Origin: Sophora flavescens
Lineage: Eukaryota; Streptophyta; Magnoliopsida; Fabales; Fabaceae
Direction of reading: 5' to 3'
Assembly: GCA_030762895.1 (NCBI GenBank)
Contig: CM061070.1
Location: 37,041,652-37,105,651, forward strand
Length of the DNA: 64,000 nt
This document shows, piece by piece, positions 1-10,710 of the stretch. A program made the position numbers and the translations under genes. The first letter of the stretch is position 1. The number at the start of each line of letters is the position of its first letter. The notes under the pieces are model-generated. The model was not told the DNA's origin and did not search any database. It saw only the letters and a list, made by a program, of their open reading frames with translations.

Positions 1-27
1 TGTTCCAAGAAAATGCAAGGTCTCTGG

Positions 28-345
28 TTCGCCCCGCGAAGAATGTCTCGCCCCGCAAGTCTTGCAACCCTGAAAAGTCAGAGACGATCACGGTTTGCCC
101 GTGTTGAAGGTCACGGCTGTGGCAGGTTTGAAGTTGAAGAGTCTCGCCTCGCGAGCATACCTTCGCCCCGCGAGCCTGGAAGTCAGAAAGCATCACGGTT
201 GGCCCCTGATATTCGTAACGGGCGTAATAAGAAGACTCTTCAGTTTCTCGCCTCGCGAAGGATTGTTCGCCTCGCGAGAATACCAAAGGTTGCAGACTGT
301 TCACAATAATCGCGTCGCGAGGGTGGCATCGCCTCGCGAATAGGC
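28..345 (+). promoter_or_regulatory. CpG dyad array in the U3 of LTR1
   Basis: About eight copies of a CTCGC-(C/T)YC-GCGAG type dyad occur (near 30, 48, 143, 163, 246, 267, 310 and 330). Between them are degenerate copies of a second dyad, ATCACGG...CCGTGAT. Both are inverted repeats with CpG in the arms. The array ends just before the TATA box, so an enhancer or methylation-sensing role is an inference. Confidence 0.6.
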
Positions 346-360
346 TTAATTTCTGACTAG

Positions 361-367
361 TATAAAT
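361..367 (+). promoter_or_regulatory. TATA box of LTR1
   Basis: TATAAAT lies directly downstream of the dyad array and about 195 nt before the first leader hairpin. This is the place expected for the U3/R border. Confidence 0.55.
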
Positions 368-561
368 TGATGTTCTGAATAGTTTGTAAAGACTTTTGCT
401 TCTCCATTGTTCTGTTTTACATTTTTCTCTGTGTGTGTTTTCGTTTTGTTATGGAGAACTAAGTTTCTAGGATTGATCTATTGTAATTGATTTCCATACA
501 CTTGAGGTTCTTGTATTTCCTGTTTTGTATGTTTTTCCCTCTTCAATGCCATGCTTTATAT

Positions 562-715
562 TTCTGTTTGCTTAATTCAGGAGTATATTGTATTGTGTTG
601 ATTTAATTCCGGTGATATCATGTTCCTATAATTAATCGCATCTGCTTAATTTGCGTGTGTATGTTTCGTGTTCGCTTAGTTCACGAAGGGCTTAACCCCG
701 TTTGCTTAATTCGGG
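562..715 (+). other. four-hairpin leader cassette of LTR1
   Basis: Four short inverted repeats surround an 11-nt loop of the form TTTGCTTAATT. They lie at 562-582 (stem TTCTG/CAGGA), 637-655 (CGCA/TGCG), 665-687 (TTCGTG/CACGAA) and 697-715 (CCCG/CGGG). Loop centres are 74, 30 and 30 nt apart. The same cassette occurs in D, E and F with compensated stem changes. It lies downstream of the TATA box, so it should be transcribed. Confidence 0.65.
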
Positions 716-942
716 AATAGGGACATGCATCTGTAGTAGTGGTTTCGCTTGTAAATTATTGCTACAACCGGGAGGGGATTAAAATCTGCTTAGGACTTGG
801 AAATTGCATGGACCTATGATAGTTGGGAAATCAAGAGCAATAGATTAATCTGTTTTTGGCTATTTGACAACCTCTTTGAACTGTCTTGTTTTATTGCTCT
901 ATTTTCATTATTCTGTTTTCTTTGATCGCATCCCAATCCAAA

Positions 943-958
943 CCCCCCCCCCCCCCCC
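943..958 (+). repeat. C16 tract near the LTR1 end
   Basis: A run of 16 C residues. The tract occurs at the same place in E (7 C), F (5 C) and D (about 15 C), so its length varies between copies. Confidence 0.9.
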
Positions 959-1080
959 AAACTGATTTTTGTGGAAAATAGCACTTTAAGAGTCCTTGAG
1001 AACGACATCCGAGTTGTCGCCCTAAACTACATTTTTAAAACCCGCTCGTCCTTTTTGGCGCGTGCGCGACAGCGCGACCA

Positions 1081-2478
1081 GGCCGTTGTGTCTGTTCCAA
1101 CAAAACCTAGAAGGCAACCAGCAAGAAAATCCAGATCAACTAAGACTTCTAAGGTAACCATCTCTGCTAGTGATCCTGTTCAAATAGCAGTAGATGCCTT
1201 AGTGTCTAGTTTAGAAACTAGGATTGATGATGTGCCTGTCTCCACTCCAGATGATGTGTACATTCCCACACCCCTTTTACCCCAACCAACACAAATAGAA
1301 CTCCACAAGTTCAACCTATTATCCCTGCCGATGATCCCTGGTTCAATCAACCAGATGATGGCATTTCCCCTGGTGCTTCTTTCCCCAAACCCTTGAGAAC
1401 CTTATTTCCCTTCACCCCAACTTCTGTTCTTTATAATGGTAAATCTGAGGATTGGGCCAAGGTAAAAAGGGAATGGAAAGTTCTGTTTCATTCTCACCAA
1501 CATGAACCCGAACACATTCCAAACAGATGGTATCCTCTACCTGAGTATGAGGAAGAAGTCAGCCCACCTGTTGAACCCCTTTACCTACCTCATCCTGATT
1601 GTAAATTAATCAAAAATGTGCCTTCTCAAATGCACAACCCTCCATCCAGGCTGAGATATAATGAAGCAACCAGAGTTGGAATTATGCCTTACAGGATCTG
1701 TCCAAGACTACCAATGGTAGATCTGAATAAGGACAGAGACAAGAAAAACAGAAGATTCAAAGGAGTCATGCCTGAATCTGAATAAGCAATGCTTGATCTG
1801 AACCAAGAAACGTTTGACTACTCAATGTTGGATTTCTTTTTGCATACTGAATACATTGAGATCAATGAACATCGAGCTACTGATTTCTGGAAATGTCATA
1901 TTATCCACTGCACCAGAGAGGCATCTTCCTCTAGACTGACTGATGAAGAGAAGAAAGTAATTCCTAAGGTCAGAGGGAAGTGTGGTCTTTCAAATTTTTG
2001 ATATATGATCTATAAAGACCTCTGGGGACTTCCTATCAAATGTAGAAATGTGGAATTCATCTACCCCATCAGATGGGCAAAATAAGTCTCAGTAATCCCT
2101 CCACCCACTTCAGAGCATATTGCAGTTGAACCTGTTGTTGAGGAACCTGATCAAATTGCCACCGCTGTTGGTTTAGAAGATACAACTGAATCCATTCATA
2201 ATCAGAGCTCATCAAGAAAACAATATTCTCAACCATTAGTTCTAGTTGTGATGCACCCTTCAGATCATTCAAGAACACTAAGCACATTTCAAGAGTGTGC
2301 TGAAAGCTCAAGGCAACAGGCTCTGCCATCTAATCTTGAAGAGGTTCTTGGAAAAATATTTGGTGAAAGAGGTGGGAAGATAGTTGATAAGAAGGTTGAA
2401 AAGATGACTGAGAAGATTAAGGAGGATGTCCAACAGCAAGTTCAAACTTCAATGGCTCCAACCTTAGAGGTTGTGTGA
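1081..2478 (+). pseudogene. broken 3' ORF of a Sirevirus, possibly envelope-like
   Basis: Protein-like sequence continues over changing frames: a basic Pro/Lys/Arg-rich start (from 1081), a W/P-rich middle (about 1393-1785) and a stretch with HRATDFWK (1789-2001). A predicted coiled coil rich in E, K and V closes it (about 2330-2475). Stops and frameshifts separate the parts. It matches no gag, protease, integrase or RT motif I know. Its place between where pol would end and the Sirevirus 3' LTR is where Sireviruses may carry an extra, sometimes envelope-like, ORF. That identity is inferred from position only. The 5' part is cut off by LTR1. Confidence 0.45.
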
Positions 2479-2626
2479 ATAAAATGCTGGAATTCCTCAT
2501 GGACTTCAAGAAAAGTCAAACTTAGAACCCTCCACCTCCTCCTGCTTAACTTTTACCTTTTATTTTTTTTCTCTTATACTGACAATGATGGTCCTCTCCT
2601 TTTACCTTTTTGCTTGATGACAAAAA

Positions 2627-2974
2627 GGGGGAGAAAGGAAAGAAAAGAGATTTGTTTGTATTTATATATAAAAAGTCAGTTTTGAAAAGCTCATATTGGT
2701 CTACATTTGCATATTCTCTTCTACTTTCTAATTGCTATGATACTTATGTTTGCTTATTTGCTTTGATATCTGCTGACTTTGCTTTTTTATTCCTTTATAT
2801 ATATTCTAAAGTATGATAAGCTGTTGCACCTATCTGTTAGCTTATTTGCAGTTGTTTTTCATATGCTTTATGTGCTTAGTTATTTGAATGCTTTGTCTTA
2901 GGGGGAGCCCTGCAAGCTCTCTTAGACTTTGATTTTCAAATTTAATTAGTTTTGTCATCATCAAAAAGGGGGAG
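2627..2974 (+). other. three polypurine-tract-like motifs of the Sirevirus
   Basis: GGGGGAG occurs at 2627-2633, 2901-2907 and 2968-2974; the last ends two bases before the LTR and is the probable functional tract. Repeated polypurine tracts ahead of the 3' LTR are a known Sirevirus feature. Otherwise 2480-2976 is T-rich noncoding DNA. Confidence 0.65.
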
Positions 2975-2976
2975 AT

Positions 2977-4469
2977 TGTTGGAACCAAAGTGGTTTTGGA
3001 TTTAATAATCTCTAAGTTTTGATGCTAATAAAAGGATTAGATTTGCTTGGCAAAGTGTTAGTTGAGATCTAAAATGCGCTTTCAGTTATGCAGGAATACT
3101 TTAATATAAGTAAAATAAACATGGAATAAGTTTTTATTGAAAGAATACGCGTCCACCCTTGTAGACGGGCTGCTCAAATACTTTGGTAAAGTTACTTTTT
3201 TATTTAAGTAGACTGGTTTTCTTAAGTGAACGAGACTCTAAATGTTTGCTAGACGAATACCAAAATAACTTGTTAGCTACAGCAAGTCCAAAGACTTGAT
3301 AATAAGGGCATCCATTTTACCACGTAAGCAGACGGAAGTAATTAGTAGAAGTAAATGAACTGAAAAATAAAGTAATCTAGTAGACGAGCTCTAACTGCCA
3401 CGTCACTAGACGGAGATCCTTGTAACTCATTGAGAAGCAGCAAGTCCAAAGACTTGAAAGACAATAGGATATGCCATGTCATCAGACGAGGAAAATAAAC
3501 TTAGTCTCACATATAACTAAGTAGACGGAGTTTCTTTTTAGACGAGCTCCATCTTTGAATGAATTAAATGCAATCCGAATCTCCTGAATTTATTTCAAAT
3601 GATTAATAATTATTTCAATAAAATATTTGTTCTTCTTTGCTTCAATGTTTCACCTTGTTGAATTATACACAAAGGAGGAACAACAAGTTCTCAAAATACA
3701 ATACTCAGGATTGAACCTCCTATTTCATGCTACCTCGATAACCAAGAGTACTATTCAGCATTGCCACAATCAAGCTATCAGTCACAACGGATATCATGCA
3801 TTAAATTCTATCTCTAAACGGGATTATTCAAAGTAACCGTTGAAGAAATACAAGTGAAGCAGAAGGTCACTATAAATAGAAGACCTGAGATACTGAAGAG
3901 ACAACTCTTGATTTGCGCAACCTTATGAGCTCAACTTTTTTAAAACTACAATCACTCATACTCATATTTCTTTAGTGAGCAAAAGTCAGTATTTCTTAGT
4001 TTTAATATCGTGAAAATATTCGTCTGATCTTAAACTGTCATATCCTCACATATAGTGAGTTAAGAAGATCAAACATTAAATCTCTTTGTTAGAGTTAGAG
4101 CCTAAAGAGGCTTGGTAAGAAAGAAATACTTGTAGCCTGAAGAGGTGTTGAATACTTGGTTGTAATCTATTCGGGAAATAGTGGAGAAAATCCTTCAAGT
4201 AAAAGGGACTAGACGTAGTTCTTGGTTGGAAGAGAGTGACCCAGGATAAAAACATCTTGTGTGATTCTTCTATCTCTTAACTCTTACAGCTTTATTTGTT
4301 TCTTATTAATCGAGGGGTTTTGATATTGCTTTTGTTAAAGTCTTTTAAAAAGGATCTTTTTCTTTGTGCTTGCTTCTGTTTCTAATCTCCTTGAGTGCAA
4401 AAATTGTTTTAAAGGTTGTTTTCGAAAATTATTAACAAACACAATTCAACCGCCTTCTTGTGTTTCCCA
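2977..4469 (+). mobile_element. 3' LTR of a Sirevirus (Ty1/copia)
   Basis: It starts TGTTGG right after AAAAAGGGGGAGAT and ends in a 'ttcttgtgtttccca' block typical of Sirevirus LTRs. Length is 1493 bp. The region 3150-3560 holds about nine short TAGACG(R)G / AGACGAG words. The 5' LTR and pol are not in the window, so no target duplication can be checked. Confidence 0.7.
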
Positions 4470-6915
4470 AACCCACAATTAAAACTATGTAAAATCACCA
4501 CTTCAGATTTGTGAACCATTGGATCGAGCTAAAACTTTATAAGCTGGTTCAAGGCTTGTTGTTCTTTATTTTCAGTGGTCGGATTGGTAAGTAGAGGTCT
4601 AAAGCTTAGATTGGAATGGTTTGGGTTGTCAAATTTTAAAACCAATCGTTTATTCATCAAGGTATGTCAGTGTCGACATCATTTATATTTATCCTTTTTA
4701 ATCTATTTAATTCATTCTACTCCTATCCTTAGTCTCAATATCGTTTTCGGTGCATTTTATGCTTTTACAGGTTTTTCTGCAGAATCAGTTTATCTAGGAA
4801 TTGACCGGGGGAGTGGAGGTGGATCTGACTTTGCAGCATACAACCAATGTTATTTTAAGTTTATTTTTCAATTTCGTGCCTCCATTCCAAATGATTTATT
4901 GATTGGTGCCTTGTTGTTGATTCGGTGGTTGTTTTGGTCTTTATGGCTGTTGTTCGACCTCGTACATGTACTCGGGACAATTTTCGGTCCAATGCACATA
5001 CCGTGGGTGTCTATATCATATTTGAGGTTGTTGTTGGAAAGTGTGCCAAGGTTCATGCCGGTAGTGTAGAAGCATTAGGAGCTTTTTCGGGAAAGCGCGC
5101 ATGTCAGTAAGGTGGGGGAAGAACCACTGTCGTCGGGGAGGCAAGAGTAGTTTAGAATACAATGATATGCGTAGGAGATCCTATACCCTAATAATAGTTG
5201 AATAACCAATAACACCTAAATCGTATTGGTGGCTACAGTGGAGTAGTACCGATGAGGGTTTAGGCATTATGGGTTTATCAACGATAAGTTGATTTATGTT
5301 AATCGAGGTTGTCTGCTTAATATAAGTATGCTAGTTGTCATGGTATGTTCTATGTGTTAACATGGTTAGTGTTGCTAGTATATGAGTTTCTATTATAATA
5401 TGCATTAAATGATAACATGCTTAGTGTTTGTGCTTATATGACTGTGATACAATGCTTGATTGATTACATGTATACTTGATTCTGTATGATAGATAATATG
5501 AGTATGATATGGTATGAGACTGTTGATATGTATTGTGATAGTATGTTGAGTCTGCTTGCATGATTCGGAATAAGTAATGATTTCTGTTGATTGGGCAATG
5601 TATGCTATGAGCTGGATTGATGGTATTTGCTATAGTACAACATCGGAGGAATTAGCTAATGTGTGTTGTACTGAGTGATGGAACATTAGGATATGAGGTT
5701 GAGGTACTAAGCCATAAGTTAGCGTTGAGTTGAGCCGGTGAGATTCATATTATATTGTCGTTGTATTTCGTCACCGCGTGGATTGTAACGGACGATCATC
5801 CTGCAATGCTAGAGATTGGTCGAGATAATGAATGAGCATCCTGAAATGCTGGGGATGTGTCGTGACGGGTATCCTGAAATGCTGGGGATACGTCGTTGTA
5901 ATGGATGATTATCCTGAAGTGTTGGGGTTGTATCGAGATAGTGGACGAGCATCTTGAAATGTAGGGGATGTGTCGTGACGAGTATCTTGAAATGCTGGGG
6001 ATAAGTCGTGGCAGTGGACGATAATCCTGAAATGTTGGGGATGTGTCGTGACGAGTATCCTGAAATGCTGCGGATACGTTGTGGTAGTGGATGGTCACCC
6101 TGAAATGCTGGGGATGGATCGAGATAATGGACGAGTCCTGAAATGTTGGGGATGTGTCGTGACGAGTATCCTGAAATGCTGGGGATACATCATGGTAATG
6201 GACGATCATCCTGAAATGCAGGGGATGGATCGAGATAGTGGACGAGCATCCTGATATGCTGGGGATGTGTCGTGATGAGTATCCTGAAAAGATGGGGATA
6301 CGTCGTGGTAGTGGACGATCATCCTGAAATGCAGAGGATGGACCGAGATAGTGGATGAGCATCCTGAAATGCCGAGGATGTATCGTGACAAGTATCCTGT
6401 TGTGCTGGGGATACGTTGTGGTAGTGGGAGAACATCCTGATTTGTTGGGGATGTTGATCTGTTGAGGATGTATCATGGTGGCTGCGTCCTTAAGTACGTT
6501 TAGTTGCATGAGCGAGAGTGAGCCTGATTGGCATGAGATCTTTGGTGATGATTCCTATGTGTGACTCAGAGGACGGTTGTGTGTGTTATGTTTGTCCGTG
6601 TACTGTCATTATATTTTATTCTATTTCTACTTCCCAAATTATGATGATTATTGTAGATTCTTATCCCCTGTTTCTCTATGGTGTATTTATTGTTTTGGGA
6701 TTATAGGACTTCGTCGAAGATTACTCTTTTGGAGAGGGAGACGTGTCGCAGGAGCCAGCAGTCATGGTAGCAGCTGGGAACCCTCATCGGAGGTAGACTG
6801 GGCAGTATAGGAGTCTTTGTTCCTACTGCTAGCGTAGGTGGGAATGTTAAACCATTCCTTCGGTATATGGCCAATGAGTCTTTAAAATTTTGATGTATTT
6901 TGGTGAAGGGATCCA
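4470..6915. other. degenerate background, probably old Ty3/gypsy LTR material
   Basis: No gene is supported. The sequence has LTR-leader character, for example a 'ctggttcaaggc...ttattttcag' block, but I see no matching ends. Joined across T (target GCTAG) it continues at 17903, and across H (target TTGAG) at 37310. It holds a minisatellite at 5786-6450. Confidence 0.4.
5786..6450. repeat. minisatellite, about 113 bp higher-order unit
   Basis: CCTGAAATGCTGGGGAT recurs every 36-40 bp with alternating linkers (gtgtcgtgacgagtat, acgtcgtggtagtgg, ggtcgagatagtgg). The GGGATACGTCGT word recurs at about 5886, 5999, 6072, 6182, 6296 and 6410, so most units are 110-114 bp with one 73-bp variant. Open frames here, such as 5796-6509 on the minus strand, are repeat artefacts. 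Confidence 0.8.
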
Positions 6916-6920
6916 GCTAG
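6916..6920. repeat. left target site duplication of T (GCTAG)
   Basis: GCTAG here matches GCTAG at 17898-17902 exactly. Confidence 0.9.
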
Positions 6921-7564
6921 CGAGACACCCCGCAGTGCCCCTTTGTGTCATTAGATTAAAACCTCATTATTTAATTACTTAATCGTATGCTTAACGTGAA
7001 AATACGTAAAAATTAAAACTTAACTTATAAAGTATACAACTTCATATAGAATGGCATATCACAATATAAGTATATTATGCATATTACAAAACACTGTTGA
7101 GGATATCCTATCAGTAGGATCCCTTATAGGCATATACTTAGACAAAGTGTTAAACAGCTGAAAACATATTAAAAATACGCCTCACAAGATGCACTGACCA
7201 TAACTAACTAGACCCTAATCACCATGGATCACAGCTCGTCCTTCGGCTTCTGGTTCATAGGGAGTTCCATCCAACTCCTCTTCGATCAGCTCATTCACAG
7301 GGTCTTCACGCACGTTCCCAACAAAGATAAAATAAAACATACAGAAATATACAGGGGATAAGAAACAGTTTTATCATCAAAAGCGGTAAAGAGTCATAGT
7401 AAATTATACAGTAATTGTCACAGACAATCAATACACCTAACTAACAAATCATCCTCAAATTAATATATCATCATGTACCCTCAATCTCATGCTACTCAAG
7501 CACACCATAGTTGCACACCTATTCCCTAAGGTGGAAGTGGTATCGCGAGAACTCTTGATTTTAT

Positions 7565-7763
7565 GTGTATTATATTACCAATACACGGTGTATTATATTA
7601 CCAATACACATAAGTGTTTTACGTGTATTATATTACTAATACACGGTGTATTATATTACCAATACGCAGATGTCATCGTGTATTATATTACCAATACACT
7701 TTTGTCCGTGTGTATTATATTACCAATACACTTTTGTCCTTGTGTATTGTATTACCAATACAC
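7565..7763. repeat. seven 22-bp hairpin repeats in the 3' LTR of T
   Basis: Each unit is GTGTATT, an 8-nt loop ATATTACC, then AATACAC; the arms are perfect complements. Seven copies occur, with small changes in loop or arms. The other LTR has seven copies at 12896-13097. Confidence 0.9.
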
Positions 7764-8689
7764 GATTTTGGACAACAACGCCTATAGTTGAATCTCACCA
7801 ACCCGTTTTAACAACATCCTAGTGCCTTAACCTTCCATTAGAACTTGACACATATTCTATGCCATAACATCTCTTTAACATACATCATCTAGGTTAGGCA
7901 CTTCTAAATCATCATTATCCTCACACACAAAACAATCATCTCTTAGACAACATATATATCTTTGCTTAAAATATACTAAGCATAATAATAAAATCCAGGC
8001 AGATCATGCATAACACAATCAATCAAAATATTCCCATATCAGCAACATAGCACAAAATCAATTAAATAAATGTAATACAATGAAATCCACCATCAACAAT
8101 ATAAAATCAACCTAATATCGACAAACCTACAATCCCCGAATCACCGTTGGTTTTTCAGAAAAGGTTTCCAATGTGATTTTGGTCATGTCGATTACTTGAC
8201 TCATTCCGACGATAGGTTGGTTTCCCCCCCACCTGGGTTATCACCGAACTCCCGAACTCGAAGGTCCTCGTTGTCACACCACAAAGTACTAACTCCACCT
8301 TCAACCAATCAACATAATAACCAGTAAATCAAACAAACTCATCTATGTTCTCTTTAGGCTAGGTTTGGCCATTTAATTCAAATTAGAGTTAGGATTCTTA
8401 TCTCAACATAAGCCTTTGGACTCTTATCACTTAGGTTCTAGGTAACTTAGATAAATTGCTATAACTTGGAAATATGGAATAAAAATCATCCAACCACTTA
8501 GGTTAGGTTTCCGCCTTGTATTACAAAATAGGCTAGGATTTTCAAAACAATACAATTTCTTAGATCAATGATCTTAGAGTATTAAAAAGTATGAATCAAT
8601 CATTAGATTTCACAAATCAATCAATAACGTTTCACCCCTTTTATGTTAGGGTTTCGACCTCTTTAGTATAAGTAGGCTAGAAATTTCCA

Positions 8690-9265
8690 AATTTCCAATC
8701 TCTAAGTCTTAGTATCCAAATGTATTAAGGAGCTAAAGTCCATGATCATATTGGAAAATGAAAACAAAACATACTAGGTTCGCAACCATCATAGGTTCGG
8801 CCATCATAGGAGAAATAGGCTAGAAATATTTAAACTTTCCAATCTCTTAGACTTAGCATCCAAATGTATTAAGGAGCTTAAGTCGATGATCATTTTGGAA
8901 AATGAAAACAAAACATCCTAGGTTCACAACCATCATAGATCCGGCCACCATAGGATAAATAGGCTATAAATCTTTAAACTTTCCAATCTCTTAGACTAAG
9001 CATCCAAATGTATTAAGGAGCTTAAGTCCATGATCATATTGGAAAATGAAAACAAAACATCCTAGGTTCACAACCATCATAGGTTCGGCCATCATAGGAT
9101 AAATAGGTTAGGAATCTTTAAACTTTCCAATCTCTTAGACTTATTTTCCAAATGTATTAAGGAGATCAAGTCCATGATCATATTGGACAATGAAAACAAA
9201 ACATCCTGGGTTCACAACCATCATAGGTTCGGTCATCATAGGAAAAATAGGTTAGAGATGTTTGT
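8690..9265. repeat. 144-bp tandem repeat, four copies, in the 3' LTR of T
   Basis: AAATGTATTAAGGAG recurs at 8718, 8862, 9006 and 9150, an exact 144-bp period. Units carry 'ccatgatcatattggaaaatg' and 'ggttcggccatcatagg' blocks. The right LTR keeps the same period (14108, 14252, 14396). Confidence 0.88.
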
Positions 9266-10184
9266 TTGATACAAGCTCTTAGAATATGAAAGTAAAGTTT
9301 AATAGAAGTCCATAGAAATTGGTCTCAACCCAAACAGAGTTTTCTACCATTTTGTAGAGATTTTAGAAGTTAAAAGTGCTTTAAGAATATTTTAAGAAGA
9401 CATAAATTAAACTCATGAAATAAGTGTAAAACTTGAAATAGAAGAGTATGAGAGGTTTACCCTTGAAACTAGAAAGAAAAAGTATGAAGAACTTGAAGCT
9501 TGAAACTAAGTAAAAATGGAAACTTAAGTGTTAGAAACTTAAAAATGAGAAAGTGAAGAAGTAGGAAAGTGATGAAGAGAAAATGAAATGGGTATTTATA
9601 GAGGGAGATGTGAGATGGGCGTGAAAGAGAAGGAAGGAGCAAGTCTTGATGGCCAAGTTTTGGCTTATGTCTTGTTTGGTTGAAGAAGAGAGAGAAAATT
9701 GGTTTTTAGAATATAATATGATATAATTTGAAAAGTGTGATGATTACACTTTTGGAGTGTGTCATAACCCATGTCCATCACATCCCATCAAGTCACTTCA
9801 CTTCTTTTGGGCTCCCTTTTATGCTCCATTGCGTATCTGGTTCAAGTTTTCGATTGTATTTCACCCGGAATAAATATTATATTTTATTTCTGAACTCAAA
9901 TTTTCGAAAATTTCCAATATCATACAAAACATCACAAAAACACTAACCATTTCATTCATGGTTCAAAATTAGGTTTCCTGCTCAGTAAACTTGTACTATC
10001 AGTGAAAACGCAGACCGGGTTTCGTCTGAATTTGCAACACAAAATTTGACCGCAACCTTCTACCATAAAGTAGACTATGAATAAGATATTATTTTATTTA
10101 AAAACACTTTCCAACTCTCATATTAAAATATAATTATTTATATTTTAACCGGTTGAACAGCATAATTAAAATCAGGCTGTTACA

Positions 10185-10215
10185 TTACTACCATTCTTAA
10201 AAGAAAATTCCGTCC
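10185..10215 (-). other. polypurine tract region of T
   Basis: On the minus strand, purine-rich sequence (gaggacggaa...ttaagaatggtagtaa) abuts the TGTAACAG start of the 3' LTR. This is the usual arrangement in plant Ty3/gypsy elements of this type. Confidence 0.6.
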
Positions 10216-10710
10216 TCAGAATTTCTTAACTCAAAACTGGGTAACATCTTACCAATGCTTCTCAATCTAAAGATCATTCCTCGTGTTGTTCATCGCTATC
10301 TTCCCTTAATTAACAACGGTAACTTCGTAACAGAATTCATTCTTAAAACATGCTATTTATCCTCGAACTTATCCACCACAACTTTTTGTTCCTTGTCCTT
10401 TAACTTTTTGATTTAAATCTATCGCCTTGAAGGGCATAATCCAAACTTACTCCTTTCTCTCTTCTTAATACTGGTCCACTTAGAAAACTCGATTACAACA
10501 TCTGACTCTTACATTTAGCACCAAGATCAATACCACCATGACTGCCTACTCCATATACCCAATCACAATCATAGTTCCTTAGAGTGTATTCCAGGATTTC
10601 AGATTATATCAAGTACTTAAAATGAATTCTCTTAATAACCCCTTCTTTCAATAACCAATTGCTCAATGCACCTCATCCCCAAGAACTAATCCTTCTAGTA
10701 AGCTTCTTGT
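10216..10710. other. noncoding 3' part of element T interior
   Basis: AT-rich, no supported frame. It lies where pol would be in a full element; residual short words only. Confidence 0.5.

Larger units (their letters stand above)
1..1080 (+). mobile_element. LTR1: LTR of an Athila-like Ty3/gypsy element, 5' part cut by window edge
   Basis: It ends like the LTRs of D, E and F, with a GCGCG-rich tail and a terminal CA at 1080. It holds the same ordered parts: CpG dyad array, TATA box, leader hairpins, C-tract and the 'agagtccttgag' block. No primer binding site follows, so it is a 3' LTR or solo LTR inserted into Sirevirus sequence. GGCCG at 1081-1085 would be the right target duplication; the left one is outside the window. 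Confidence 0.8.
6921..10184 (-). repeat. 3' LTR of T
   Basis: On the minus strand it starts TGTAACAGCCTGA and ends GGTGTCTCG. It includes seven tandem hairpins (7565-7763) and four 144-bp repeats (about 8690-9265). No gene lies in it; 9730-9946 is a chance frame. Confidence 0.88.

Noticed and set aside
971..1396. 141-codon frame starting inside LTR1
   Set aside because: Its first third is LTR sequence; only the part after 1080 belongs to the Sirevirus remnant.
4575..5069. 164-codon hydrophobic frame
   Set aside because: T-rich LTR-like DNA gives chance Phe/Leu runs; overlapping frames are equally long and no family is recognised.
5796..6509. 237-codon open frame on the minus strand
   Set aside because: It is the translation of the minisatellite; period and frame make it open by chance, with no domain.
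7565..7763. Resemblance of the ATATTACC loop to the geminivirus origin nonanucleotide
   Set aside because: It does not match TAATATTAC, the stem is unrelated, and the units are tandem repeats inside LTRs with no Rep gene nearby.
7565..7763. CRISPR-like spacing of repeats
   Set aside because: Spacers are short, partly alike and of plant LTR origin; there are no cas genes and the setting is a plant genome.
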